From assembly GCA_026399755.1 (NCBI GenBank), contig JAPLQI010000051.1, forward strand, positions 1 to 64,000: a DNA stretch of 64,000 bases, written 5' to 3'. This document shows positions 34,648-44,656 of the stretch, piece by piece. Below the pieces are notes generated by a model, which saw nothing but the letters and a program-made list of their open reading frames with translations, was not told the DNA's origin and searched no databases. Within the stretch, counting starts at the first letter, position 1; every line of letters starts with the position of its first letter. Source of the stretch: Pseudomonadota bacterium (GTDB taxonomy: Bacteria; Pseudomonadota; Gammaproteobacteria; Burkholderiales; Chitinibacteraceae). The position numbers were made by a program, and so were the translations under genes.

Positions 34648-35616
34648 ATGGCAACCCCAAGCAATCAACCGCTCGCACGCGGCTATCAACTCCAAAACTA
34701 CACGATTGCTAAACTGCTGTCGGCAGGCGGCTTTAGTATTGTGTATCTGGCGCATGACGAAAAAGATTATCCCGTCGCCATTAAGGAGTATTTACCTAAT
34801 TCTTTAGCCCTCAGAACCGAAGGTGAGTTAGTACAAGCACGAAGCCAAGATAGTATTGCTTTGTTTCGCCACGGCTTAAAGTGCTTTTTTGAAGAGGGAA
34901 AAACGCTCGCTCATATTCAACACCCCAACATTATACGGGTGCGCAATTTTTTCCGTGCAAATGACACGGTTTATATGGTGATGGAATATGAACGTGGGCG
35001 CACTTTGCAAAAAGAAATTCAGCTAAAACACGATCGAGAGGGCGTAGATGAAGGCTTAATTCGCCATGTTTTTTACCATTTACTCAATGGCTTGCGCGAA
35101 GTTCATCTAAACAAGCTGCTGCATTTAGATATTAAACCAGCCAATATTTATATTCGTAAAGATGGCTCACCTGTATTACTAGACTTTGGCTCGGCCCGCC
35201 AAACCTTGGCCTTAGAGGCAAGTAAACTCACCCCCATGTATACCCCTGGCTTTGCCGCACCTGAACAATATAATAAGAAAGAAGCCCATGGCCCTTGGAC
35301 CGATATTTATGGTGTGGGCGCCAGTCTATTTGCTTGTATTGCCGGTACAGCCCCACAGCCCGCCGATCAGCGTTTAAAAAACGATAAAGTCGTCAAACTC
35401 CATGATCGATATGGAGACCGCTATTCACCCGAGCTGCTCGAGCTGATTTCTGCTTGCTTAAGCTTGGATCCAAGCTGCCGACCACAGAGCGTGCCACAGC
35501 TGCAAAAACAGCTTTTAGAACGTGGCTCACCCCCACTTAAACGTAGCGGTATTATCAATATCCTAAGACGTAAATGGGTTGAATATTCCAATAAAGGCCA
35601 GCTGGAAACAGAATGA
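34648..35616 (+). CDS. Serine/threonine protein kinase (Hanks type)
   Basis: A 322-aa soluble kinase. Glycine-rich loop LLSAGGFSIVYLA (residues 23-35), catalytic lysine K46 (VAIKEY), catalytic loop HLDIKPANIY with D161 and metal-binding DFG at 179-181 are all present, so it should be active. There is no membrane segment or sensor domain. It overlaps the following PP2C phosphatase by four bases, the classic kinase-phosphatase pair. Targets are unknown. Confidence 0.93.
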   Translation: MATPSNQPLARGYQLQNYTIAKLLSAGGFSIVYLAHDEKDYPVAIKEYLPNSLALRTEGELVQARSQDSIALFRHGLKCFFEEGKTLAHIQHPNIIRVRNFFRANDTVYMVMEYERGRTLQKEIQLKHDREGVDEGLIRHVFYHLLNGLREVHLNKLLHLDIKPANIYIRKDGSPVLLDFGSARQTLALEASKLTPMYTPGFAAPEQYNKKEAHGPWTDIYGVGASLFACIAGTAPQPADQRLKNDKVVKLHDRYGDRYSPELLELISACLSLDPSCRPQSVPQLQKQLLERGSPPLKRSGIINILRRKWVEYSNKGQLETE

Positions 35617-36518
35617 AATTCACCGTATATCAAAATAGCCGCCAAGGCGGGCGTCAATATAATCAGGATCGCCTTGGTTATTCTTATAGCCGAGATTCAC
35701 TTTTACTCGTGGTGGCCGATGGGATGGGCGGGCATTTACACGGCGAGATTGCCGCACAAATTGCCGTGGAACTGCTTACCCATCAATTTCAAAAGAAAGC
35801 CCAGCCCTTTATTAAAACGCCGAATCAATTTCTGCATGACGCCTTACTGCAATGCCACGGGGCCATTGCCGATTATGCAAGTAAACACAATTTGCTAGAA
35901 ATTCCTCGCACCACCGTTGTGGCCTGCATTATTCAAGATGGCACTTTGTTTTGGGCTCATGTGGGAGATTCTCGACTGTATTTGCTTCGTAAAGGCGAAA
36001 TTCTGCTGCAAACCAAAGATCATTCTAAAGTTCAAAAGCTATTAAATGACGGCAAAATCACCGCAGAAGAAGCACTGATTCATCCAGAACGAAATAAAAT
36101 TTATAACTGCTTAGGCGGCACCATCAGGCCAGAGATCGAGCTAGGCGGTAAAATGTCGCTGATTGATAGCGATACCCTGCTGCTCTGTACCGATGGCCTA
36201 TGGGGCGGCGTGACGGAAAGCCAGCTCGTTCACTTTTTATCCACCTATCCTGTGCTGTTTTCCATCCCACAATTGATGGATCAAGCAGAATTACAGGGTG
36301 GTAAGTTTGCTGACAACATCAGCGCCTTGGGCATTAACTGGCACGATGCTGATGAGCATTTCTTTTCTGATAATGCCTTTGTTTCTACCCAGAAATTAGA
36401 TATCAACACCATCAGCACCCATATCGATCCTTTATTGGCCAGCGAAAGTATTACGGATGAAGACATCGAGGCTGCGATTGCAGAGATTCAAGCCGCCATT
36501 GAGAAATACTCTAAATAA
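35613..36518 (+). CDS. PP2C-family serine/threonine phosphatase
   Basis: A 301-aa Mn/Mg-dependent protein phosphatase. Metal-binding aspartates appear in NQDRLGY (D19), ADGMGGH (D36) and LLLCTDGLWGG; the GDSRLYLLRKGE and TKDHS motifs are also present. About 60 extra C-terminal residues after the catalytic domain are acidic and lack a recognised fold. It overlaps the kinase start-to-stop and its own stop overlaps the next ATG (TAATG), so the three genes are one operon. Confidence 0.93.
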   Translation: MKFTVYQNSRQGGRQYNQDRLGYSYSRDSLLLVVADGMGGHLHGEIAAQIAVELLTHQFQKKAQPFIKTPNQFLHDALLQCHGAIADYASKHNLLEIPRTTVVACIIQDGTLFWAHVGDSRLYLLRKGEILLQTKDHSKVQKLLNDGKITAEEALIHPERNKIYNCLGGTIRPEIELGGKMSLIDSDTLLLCTDGLWGGVTESQLVHFLSTYPVLFSIPQLMDQAELQGGKFADNISALGINWHDADEHFFSDNAFVSTQKLDINTISTHIDPLLASESITDEDIEAAIAEIQAAIEKYSK

Positions 36519-37201
36519 TGCCCATAGCCATCTATAGCCGCAGCCCACTGCCTGATTTGCTACGCGGCACGGCCGTAATCTTGATGGTTTTTTTCCACTT
36601 TTGCTTTGATCTTGCCTACTTTGGCCAGCTGGCGGTCCAGACCAATATTGATCCGGAATGGGTGGCACTACGCACCCTGATCGTCACACTCTTTGCGGGG
36701 GTTGCCGGCTTAACCACTGGGCCTTCGATCAATATAAAACGCCAAATTAAGCTCTTTGCCTGTGCAGGCGCTGCCACCCTTGGCAGCTGGTTTATTTTCC
36801 CTCATGCGGTAATTTGGTTTGGGGTATTGCACTTCTTTTTTGTGGCAGGGCTGCTTGCACCTTTTTTCAGCAAGCAGGCCAAGCTAAGTTTAGTGCTAGG
36901 TATAGGGCTAATCTTGCTTGGCAATCTCTTACAAGCCCCCTTATTTAATTACCCTGCCCTCGCTTGGCTAGGGATGATGACTTACAAGCCAATAACAGAA
37001 GACTACGTGCCACTATTGCCTTGGTTTGGCGTTGTCTTACTTGGGATAGCCGCAAAAAATATAATCCCCTTAGCATGGCTAACAAAAGGCAACGCAAAAT
37101 GGCTATCACCGTTGCGCTTTCTGGGGCGGCATAGCCTGCTGATTTATCTATTGCATCAACCGATTTTGTTTGGGATATTGGGGTTTATTTTTAAAAAATA
37201 A
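36518..37201 (+). CDS. DUF1624/HGSNAT-type membrane acyltransferase-like protein
   Basis: A 227-aa protein with about seven membrane helices. The opening PDLLRGTAVILMVFFHFCFDL and the end RFLGRHSLLIYLLHQPILFGIL match heparan-alpha-glucosaminide N-acetyltransferase catalytic-domain (DUF1624) proteins. Family members are thought to move acyl groups across the membrane, but the bacterial substrate is unknown. It shares a base with the PP2C stop, so it is translated with the kinase-phosphatase pair, an uncommon association. Confidence 0.85.
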   Translation: MPIAIYSRSPLPDLLRGTAVILMVFFHFCFDLAYFGQLAVQTNIDPEWVALRTLIVTLFAGVAGLTTGPSINIKRQIKLFACAGAATLGSWFIFPHAVIWFGVLHFFFVAGLLAPFFSKQAKLSLVLGIGLILLGNLLQAPLFNYPALAWLGMMTYKPITEDYVPLLPWFGVVLLGIAAKNIIPLAWLTKGNAKWLSPLRFLGRHSLLIYLLHQPILFGILGFIFKK

Positions 37202-37278
37202 TGTCGATGTCGCTAAACAAATAATCCACCACCGCAAGCTCTTCACCCGCTTATTTTCTATTGCATTGCCACATATCA

Positions 37279-37310
37279 GTCACATTGTCACTGTAGGGTG
37301 TCAATGTGAC
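37279..37310. other. Palindromic stem-loop upstream of rph
   Basis: GTCACATTG / CAATGTGAC arms with a 14-base loop, 86 bp before the rph start. It could be an operator or mRNA hairpin. Confidence 0.4.
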
Positions 37311-37395
37311 TTATTGCAGGGCAAAGAATTGCCAAACAACGAAAAGCCATAGCAGCGGTATAATCAAGGCAACTTTAATAAAAATGAGACTTCTT

Positions 37396-38112
37396 ATGCG
37401 CCCTTCCGCACGTCGCACCGATGAACTTCGCAGCGTTCGCATCACTCGCCAATACACCCGTCATGCCGAAGGCTCGGTCTTGATTGAATTTGGCGATACC
37501 AAGGTGCTCTGCACAGCGTCGGTAGAAGAAAACGTGCCGCCTTTCCTCAAAGGGAAGGGCCAAGGTTGGGTCACTGCGGAATACGGCATGCTGCCGCGCT
37601 CCACCAATACCCGTATGCGCCGTGAAGCGGCTCAAGGCAAGCAAAGTGGTCGCACTCAAGAAATTCAACGCCTGATTGGCCGCTCATTGCGTGCGGTAGT
37701 GGATATGGCCGCGCTGGGCGAGCGTCAAATTGTAATCGATTGCGATGTCATCCAAGCCGATGGCGGTACTCGTACGGCGAGCATTACCGGTGCCTTTGTT
37801 GCACTGACCGATGCAATTAATGGCTTGATTGCCGCAGGCAAGCTCAGCACATCGCCTATCCGTGAACATGTAGCGGCCATCTCGGTCGGTGTTTATAAAG
37901 GGACCGCCGTGCTCGATCTGGATTATCCAGAAGATTCAGATTGCGAAACGGATATGAATGTAGTGATGACAGGCAGCGGAAAATTTGTAGAAGTCCAAGG
38001 AACAGCCGAGGGCGAAGCATTTAGTCGTGCAGAAATGAATACATTATTAGACTTAGCAGAAAAAGGGATTAGCGAGCTAATTAGCATGCAAAAGACTGCC
38101 TTAGCTCCCTGA
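37396..38112 (+). CDS. rph: Ribonuclease PH
   Basis: Phosphorolytic 3' exonuclease that trims tRNA precursors. The family opening [32 protein letters not shown] and the phosphate-site arginines in [32 protein letters not shown] are clear, as is the C-terminal [18 protein letters not shown] start at the ATG of MRPSARR (238 aa, the usual length); ATG at 37384 would add four residues. It follows the kinase operon in the same direction after 194 bp. Confidence 0.96.
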   Translation: MRPSARRTDELRSVRITRQYTRHAEGSVLIEFGDTKVLCTASVEENVPPFLKGKGQGWVTAEYGMLPRSTNTRMRREAAQGKQSGRTQEIQRLIGRSLRAVVDMAALGERQIVIDCDVIQADGGTRTASITGAFVALTDAINGLIAAGKLSTSPIREHVAAISVGVYKGTAVLDLDYPEDSDCETDMNVVMTGSGKFVEVQGTAEGEAFSRAEMNTLLDLAEKGISELISMQKTALAP

Positions 38113-38345
38113 TTTATATGGCAAATTGATCCTTAAATGGAGAGACAACTAGCCTAAAGCATCGAGGTAAAAGGGGATTAAAAGCGCAGAAAATAGCGGC
38201 TAAGCAATAATTACCGCAATTCAAATGCTCATTTTAATTTGAATTTACCAGCAAAATCCCCTCCCTCATGCATCTCGATGCGTTGAGAATATGCGATGCA
38301 TATAAGGTTTAGCCCCTTTTTGATTACTTGGTTAAAGTACAAACG

Positions 38346-39614
38346 ATGAAACGTGTAGATGATTTCCGCCTTCGCTTCGGTAAAAAAGAACTCGTACCGA
38401 TCATGATTGGCGGTATGGGTGTCGATATTTCCACTGCCGACCTGGCACTTGAAGCTGCTCGCCTCGGTGGTGTTGGCCATATTTCAGACGCCATGATCAA
38501 CACGGTGACTGATCGTCGCTACAAAACCAAACAAGTTAAAGAAAAGCTACAGCAATACAAACACAATGTAGCCAACTCGGATAAATCTGAAGTTCAATTT
38601 AATCTGGGCCGCTTAGAAGAAGCCACCAAGCTACACGTCAGCAAAACCATGGAAGCCAAACGGGGCGATGGGTTGGTGTTTATCAATTGCATGGAAAAGC
38701 TCACCATGAACGCGCCGAAGGAAACGCTTCGCGTGCGTTTAAATGCAGCTTTAGATGCAGGGATTGATGGCATTACCTTGGCCGCAGGCTTGCATCTAGG
38801 CTCGATGGGGCTAATGGAAGATCACCCACGTTTCAGAGATGCCAAGCTGGGAATTATTGTTTCTTCTGTGCGCGCCTTGCAGTTGTTTTTGCGTAAAAAC
38901 GCCAAGCTCAACCGTCTGCCAGATTATGTGGTGGTAGAAGGCCCGCTAGCCGGTGGCCACTTAGGCTTTGGCATGGATTGGGCGCAATACGATTTGGCGA
39001 CCATCGTGGCCGAAATCCACCAGTTTATGCGTGATGAACATCTAGATATCCCGATTATTCCTGCTGGCGGTATCTTTACTGGCTCGGATGCGGCTGCTTA
39101 CCTCGAAGCAGGTGCCTCAGCAGTACAAGTAGCGACTCGCTTTACCGTTTCGGAAGAATGCGGTCTGCCTGCCGATGTGCAGCAGGAATACTTCAAAAGC
39201 AGCGAAGATAATATCGAAGTCAACCAAATATCCCCAACGGGCTATCCGATGCGCATGTTAAAGAACAGCCCGTCGATAGGCGCGGGCATTCGTCCAAACT
39301 GCGAAGCCTACGGCTATCTGCTCGATGCCAAGGGAAACTGCAGCTATATCGAAGCATATAACCGTGTAATCGCCATTGAGCCCGATGCAAAGCGCATCAA
39401 GGTCATGGATAAAACCTGCTTATGCACGCATATGCGCAATTTTGACTGCTGGACCTGTGGCCACTACACCTACCGTCTAAAAGACACGAGCCACAAACTA
39501 GCAGACGGCAACTACCAAATGCTAACGGCTGAGCATATTTTCCATGACTACCAATACAGCACAGAAAATAAAATTGCACTGCCCACCAAAGTAGCGCTGG
39601 AATTGGCCAAGTAA
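38346..39614 (+). CDS. Nitronate monooxygenase-family flavoprotein with C-terminal cysteine cluster
   Basis: A 422-aa FMN TIM-barrel protein. The barrel begins PIMIGGMGVDIST; FMN phosphate contacts are in EGPLAGGHLGFG and IIPAGGIFTGSDAAAYLEAGASAVQVATRF. Members oxidise nitronates or act as enoyl reductase-like enzymes; the true substrate is open. Beyond the barrel it carries C358-x-C360-x7-C368-x2-C371, which could hold a metal or Fe-S cluster and is not part of the classic enzyme. The start is the ATG at 38346; the frame also opens at a TTG six codons earlier. A clean terminator follows. Confidence 0.82.
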   Translation: MKRVDDFRLRFGKKELVPIMIGGMGVDISTADLALEAARLGGVGHISDAMINTVTDRRYKTKQVKEKLQQYKHNVANSDKSEVQFNLGRLEEATKLHVSKTMEAKRGDGLVFINCMEKLTMNAPKETLRVRLNAALDAGIDGITLAAGLHLGSMGLMEDHPRFRDAKLGIIVSSVRALQLFLRKNAKLNRLPDYVVVEGPLAGGHLGFGMDWAQYDLATIVAEIHQFMRDEHLDIPIIPAGGIFTGSDAAAYLEAGASAVQVATRFTVSEECGLPADVQQEYFKSSEDNIEVNQISPTGYPMRMLKNSPSIGAGIRPNCEAYGYLLDAKGNCSYIEAYNRVIAIEPDAKRIKVMDKTCLCTHMRNFDCWTCGHYTYRLKDTSHKLADGNYQMLTAEHIFHDYQYSTENKIALPTKVALELAK

Positions 39615-39630
39615 GACGGCCATCCCACGT

Positions 39631-39666
39631 AAAAACGGCATAGCCTGCGCTATGCCGTTTTTTTAT
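39631..39666 (+). terminator. Intrinsic terminator after the nitronate monooxygenase-like gene
   Basis: AAAACGGCATAGC-CTGC-GCTATGCCGTTTTTTT, 17 bp past the stop. Confidence 0.9.
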
Positions 39667-39745
39667 TTCTCACATTAGTGGGCATGCATGCTCACCCTGC
39701 GCATCAAATCAGTCATTCCAAAGACAACTACACGCTTGCAATCAT

Positions 39746-40156
39746 CGTAGGGCGGGTGAAACCCGCCGTTTTAGTGCATGCCAAAGCCTAGCGAGTTTCC
39801 CCCATATGCACTATGCAAAGTCAAAAAGATCTTTTTAGTGCCTTCGGCACATTGATTTTGAAGCGGTAGCCACCGCGAGGACCTCACTTTCTTGAACGGC
39901 CAGAAATCATAGTACGCAAAGCAGGCCGCCCCACGAAACACGAAGGCCTCTGCTGCGGCCCAATCGAGTCGGCGGCAGGCGGGATTGGCTCGCTGCCTCG
40001 CTCCCTGGCCGAAACCCCGCCCCGCTTGTTCCTCGCTACGGCGTGTTTCAAGGGGACTTTAAAAAGCCCTATGCGAAAAACGTGGCGAGTGTGATTTTTT
40101 ACTGTGTGCTAAAAAAACTAATTTACTTAGCCAGTACAGGGTTTCACCCGCCCTAC
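39746..40156. repeat. REP-like palindrome (family A) split by a family B copy
   Basis: The left arm CGTAGGGCGGGTGAAACCCGCC lies at 39746-39768 and a right arm GGGTTTCACCCGCCCTAC at 40139-40156. Between them is a degenerate arm (GCGAGTTTCCCCC, about 39790) and family B copy 4. No gene is visible in the 571-bp gap before tgt. Confidence 0.65.
39813..40072 (-). repeat. Structured dispersed repeat, family B (copy 4)
   Basis: Same orientation as copy 2: TGCAAAGTCAAAAAGATCTT, GTGCCTTCGGCAC, GCGGTAGCCACCGC, then the shared block with CAATCGAGTCGGCGGCAGGC and GCGTGTTTCAAGGGGACTTT. Part of this block is nearly identical to copy 2. Confidence 0.75.
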
Positions 40157-40185
40157 AAAAGATGCAATACATACTATTCCAACAA

Positions 40186-41301
<1,116 letters not shown>

Positions 41302-41502
41302 TTAATATTCCAATAAAACGCGGCCAGAGACACAGTCCAGCGCGGGCCGCAAGATTACCGCCAAGCCACAAGCAAAGCAATCGAGCAGCGATGTAAAAAA
41401 GAGCTAAAGCAATCGGAAAGCAAGGTAAAGCAAGCAATGAAGAAGCAAAGCAAGCGGGCCGCAAAATAGCGAGGGGGAGATTAAAACGATGAACTCGATC
41501 AA
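41302..41502. other. Purine-rich low-complexity spacer with direct repeats
   Basis: Between tgt and the HDOD gene. The element GCGGGCCGCAA occurs twice, at about 41344 and 41455. Between the copies the DNA is dominated by AAGCAAAGCAA-like words. No gene is visible. Confidence 0.5.
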
Positions 41503-42354
41503 TCAGGCGTTGAGCATCTGCTGAGCAGAATCAACTAAATCCTCAAACTCATCGAGCCCTAAGCCAAGATGATTACGCAAGATCGGCTCGATTTGTGCCC
41601 ATTCTGCATGCTCTTGCTGATTCAAAGTCAGATTCACAATATGCTCAGCCAAACAACCTAGGGCAACCAGCGTGCAGAGCGATGACCATTTCTCCTGAGT
41701 GGAGTGCTTAAAGATATCAAAATCATGCATATGCAAGATGGCCAAGCTGGTGTTCTGGGGTAAATACCAAGTTCGAGCGAGTAAAAATCCCACCACATTA
41801 TGGCTTACTTGGTATTGCCCCTCTTCCCTCACAATCAATTCTGCCCGCGACAGAGTCTCCTCGCCACGCAGCGATCCCGCATAGCCTGGAAACCGAATCG
41901 CCATCAGCGGCTTACCACAGTTTAAAAATAAGCCCAGCGTATAAGCATCGTCGCTCGTAACGCCATGCACTGAGGATGATAAATAAGCAGCCACCCCAGC
42001 CAGCGCACTCGCAAAGTCCCAAAATGAGCTCATATCTTCCAGCTGATCGCTACTTAAGACTTGGCGCAAGACCACGCCCTGCACAATATTGGCCAGATTT
42101 TTTAAGCCCAGTAATTGCAATGCCTGCTGCACCGATGAAACACGAGTCGATAAACTAAAAAACGGTGAATTCACCGTTTTGATCACAGCAGCAGAGAGGG
42201 CTACATCCACGCTAATCAAGCGAGCAATCGCTGCAAAATCCGGTGCATCACAGGCTTGTGCATCTTCTAAAGCAAGCAAGATATCTGGCCGAGGCGGAAT
42301 CACCATGCCGCGCATTAAAGCCTTGGCGTCTTCAGTGCTAATTTCACTCTGCAC
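41503..42354 (-). CDS. HDOD-domain signalling protein
   Basis: A 283-aa protein of the HDOD (HD-related output domain) family; it lacks a true HD metal dyad and so is probably regulatory, not catalytic. Family marks: PPRPDILLALEDAQACDAPDFAAIARLISVDVALSAAVIKTVNSPFFSL and VQQALQLLGLKNLANIVQGV. It sits 33 bp after queA and before tgt in the same direction, so it may be co-transcribed with the queuosine genes, an unusual place for such a protein. Confidence 0.87.
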   Translation of the reverse strand: MQSEISTEDAKALMRGMVIPPRPDILLALEDAQACDAPDFAAIARLISVDVALSAAVIKTVNSPFFSLSTRVSSVQQALQLLGLKNLANIVQGVVLRQVLSSDQLEDMSSFWDFASALAGVAAYLSSSVHGVTSDDAYTLGLFLNCGKPLMAIRFPGYAGSLRGEETLSRAELIVREEGQYQVSHNVVGFLLARTWYLPQNTSLAILHMHDFDIFKHSTQEKWSSLCTLVALGCLAEHIVNLTLNQQEHAEWAQIEPILRNHLGLGLDEFEDLVDSAQQMLNA

Positions 42355-42387
42355 GATGATTCCTTCGATGTAATTAATAGAGACTGT

Positions 42388-43416
42388 TTACTTTAGATTA
42401 GCAGGCTCTAATAGCATCGCATCGCCATAGCTAAAAAAACGGTATTCCTGCTCTACCGCATGCTGATAAGCGGCGCGCATGGTGTCGTAGCCAACAAAGG
42501 CAGCAACCAGCATCAGCAAGGTTGATTTAGGTAAATGGAAATTAGTAATTAAGCGATCTACCACCTTGAACTGGTAGCCCGGCGTAATAAAGATATTAGT
42601 GTCGCCTTCGGGCTGCGCCAAAAATCCCTGCTGTGAAGCGGCTTCTAATGCGCGCAAGCTGGTTGTGCCCACGGCAATCACTCGCCCACCTTGGGCTTTG
42701 GCCTCTTCAATCAGCGTAATGGTTGCCGCTGGAATTGAATAACGCTCGTGATGCATGGTGTGGTCGGCAATATCATCCACTCGCACTGGCTGAAACGTAC
42801 CCGCCCCCACATGCAAGGTCAGATAGCCTGTTTTAACGCCCATCGCATGCAACTTTACAAGCAGCTCATCGGTAAAGTGCAAACCTGCCGTTGGCGCGGC
42901 CACAGCACCAGGGTCGCGAGCATAAATAGTTTGATAGCGCTTAGCATCCTCAGCATCAGGTATATGCGTTATATAAGGCGGTAAAGGCAGCTGGCCTGCC
43001 TGCTCGAGGATATCTAGTACCGTTTCATCGCCATCAAACTGTAATTTAAACAGATCATCTTTGCGCTCGATCATGGTCGCGTGCCAACGATCTGCAAAAA
43101 TAAGCCTCGCTCCAGGCTTAGGAGCCTTGGATGAACGAATATGCGCTAACGCTGTATGCTCATCTAAAACACGCTCAACCAGCGCTTCAACCGCGCCGCC
43201 CGTATCCTTTTTACCGAAGACTCTCGCCTTAATGACCTTGGTATCATTAAAAATAAGGACGTCGCCGGCGCGTAAAAACTGCGGCAACTCACGAAAGTGT
43301 GAATCTTGCCGTGTAAGCCCATCAATATGTAATAGACGACTTTCCCCGCGTACATTAGGGGGGAACTGTGCAATCAGAGATTCAGGCAAATGGTAATCAA
43401 AGTCAGCTACTTGCAT
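42388..43416 (-). CDS. queA: tRNA preQ1(34) S-adenosylmethionine ribosyltransferase-isomerase
   Basis: Transfers and rearranges the ribosyl part of SAM onto preQ1-tRNA to give epoxyqueuosine. The opening [25 protein letters not shown], the [17 protein letters not shown] segment and [13 protein letters not shown] are diagnostic. At 342 aa it is normal. It is divergent from aroQ with a 205-bp shared upstream region. Confidence 0.97.
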   Translation of the reverse strand: MQVADFDYHLPESLIAQFPPNVRGESRLLHIDGLTRQDSHFRELPQFLRAGDVLIFNDTKVIKARVFGKKDTGGAVEALVERVLDEHTALAHIRSSKAPKPGARLIFADRWHATMIERKDDLFKLQFDGDETVLDILEQAGQLPLPPYITHIPDAEDAKRYQTIYARDPGAVAAPTAGLHFTDELLVKLHAMGVKTGYLTLHVGAGTFQPVRVDDIADHTMHHERYSIPAATITLIEEAKAQGGRVIAVGTTSLRALEAASQQGFLAQPEGDTNIFITPGYQFKVVDRLITNFHLPKSTLLMLVAAFVGYDTMRAAYQHAVEQEYRFFSYGDAMLLEPANLK

Positions 43417-43621
43417 GTTAAAACAAGCCTTTTTTAAGATGTAACAAAACTACAAGACGTGTATCGCCCTGTACGATAAAACCCGCATCTGGATTGGCTT
43501 AGCAGACTTTCAAACAAACGTTTTAGAATGAAAATCGCCGAAATTACCCACTTTTTCTGGACAAATTCGCACATACTGCGGCAAACTTCGCCCAATGATA
43601 GGCAACAAAAACGAGTAGCGG

Positions 43622-44077
43622 ATGCAAAACACACGCAATATCCTTGTACTACATGGCCCAAATTTGAACCTACTAGGGTCAAGAGAGCCGCAGCACTACG
43701 GTGCTGATACCCTAGAGATCATCAACTCCAAGCTAGTTGAACAGGGACAAAAGCGTGCTGCCCGCGTTGACACTTTCCAATCAAATCGTGAATACGAGCT
43801 TATAGATCGTATTCATGCCGCCCGTTTGGACGGTACGGATTTTATCATCATTAACCCCGCTGCGTTTACGCATACCAGCGTTGCCATACGTGACGCGCTG
43901 GCTGGGGTAAATATTCCTTTTGTTGAAGTCCACCTATCCAATGTTCATGCTCGTGAATCATTCCGACATCATTCCTATTTTTCCGACCTCGCTGTTGGTG
44001 TGATCTGCGGTCTAGGCGCGCAAGGTTACGAATGCGCACTGGATTTCGCACTCCGTTTTACTCCCAAGGCCCCCTGA
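43622..44077 (+). CDS. aroQ: 3-dehydroquinate dehydratase, type II
   Basis: Third step of the shikimate pathway. The 151-aa protein has the flexible active-site loop [18 protein letters not shown], the [16 protein letters not shown] segment and [17 protein letters not shown] with the catalytic histidine. It heads aroQ-accB-accC, a common betaproteobacterial and gammaproteobacterial order. Confidence 0.97.
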   Translation: MQNTRNILVLHGPNLNLLGSREPQHYGADTLEIINSKLVEQGQKRAARVDTFQSNREYELIDRIHAARLDGTDFIIINPAAFTHTSVAIRDALAGVNIPFVEVHLSNVHARESFRHHSYFSDLAVGVICGLGAQGYECALDFALRFTPKAP

Positions 44078-44123
44078 TTTAATCAACGCCAATAAAATTC
44101 TCATATATAGAGAGGAGACCCCT

Positions 44124-44576
44124 ATGGATTTGCGCAAACTTAAGAAACTGATTGATCTCGTTGAAGAATCTGGCATTGCCGAACTCGAAGTCACCGAAGG
44201 CGAAGAACGCGTTCGTATTACCCGTGTAAATCAGAACATCCCAGCCTATGCACAAGCCATGCAATACCAACTGCCACCCGCTGCGGCCCCTGCTGCACCG
44301 GTAGCCGTTGCTGTAGCCGCCGAAGTAGAAGCACAACCAGAAGGCTTTATTGCCAAGTCGCCTATGGTGGGTACTTTCTACCGCGCCTCGTCCCCAGAAG
44401 CGAAAAACTTTGTTGAAGTTGGCCAGCAAGTTAATGTGGGCGACACTTTATGCATTATCGAAGCCATGAAGCTCTTAAATGAAATCGAAGCCGACAAGGC
44501 TGGCGTGATCAAGTCTATCTTGGTCGAAAACGGCCGCCCTGTTGAATACGGTGAGCCACTATTTATTATTGGCTGA
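44124..44576 (+). CDS. accB: Acetyl-CoA carboxylase biotin carboxyl carrier protein
   Basis: A 150-aa biotin carrier for malonyl-CoA synthesis. A short N-terminal domain, an Ala/Pro-rich linker (about residues 50-70) and a C-terminal biotinyl domain are visible. The biotin site is EAMKLL with K116 (the commonest form is EAMKM). GAGGAG precedes the ATG. It lies 46 bp after aroQ. Confidence 0.97.
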   Translation: MDLRKLKKLIDLVEESGIAELEVTEGEERVRITRVNQNIPAYAQAMQYQLPPAAAPAAPVAVAVAAEVEAQPEGFIAKSPMVGTFYRASSPEAKNFVEVGQQVNVGDTLCIIEAMKLLNEIEADKAGVIKSILVENGRPVEYGEPLFIIG

Positions 44577-44656
44577 TTCGGTAAGGCTTAAAAAGGGAAG
44601 AACGAGGTTTAAAAACCATGGCTTCCCTTTCATCCTTACTCCTCACGGAGCTTCCC

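Noticed and set aside
8920-40156. Repeat clusters as CRISPR arrays
   Set aside because: Copies are dispersed singly, are not regularly spaced, and no cas genes are present.
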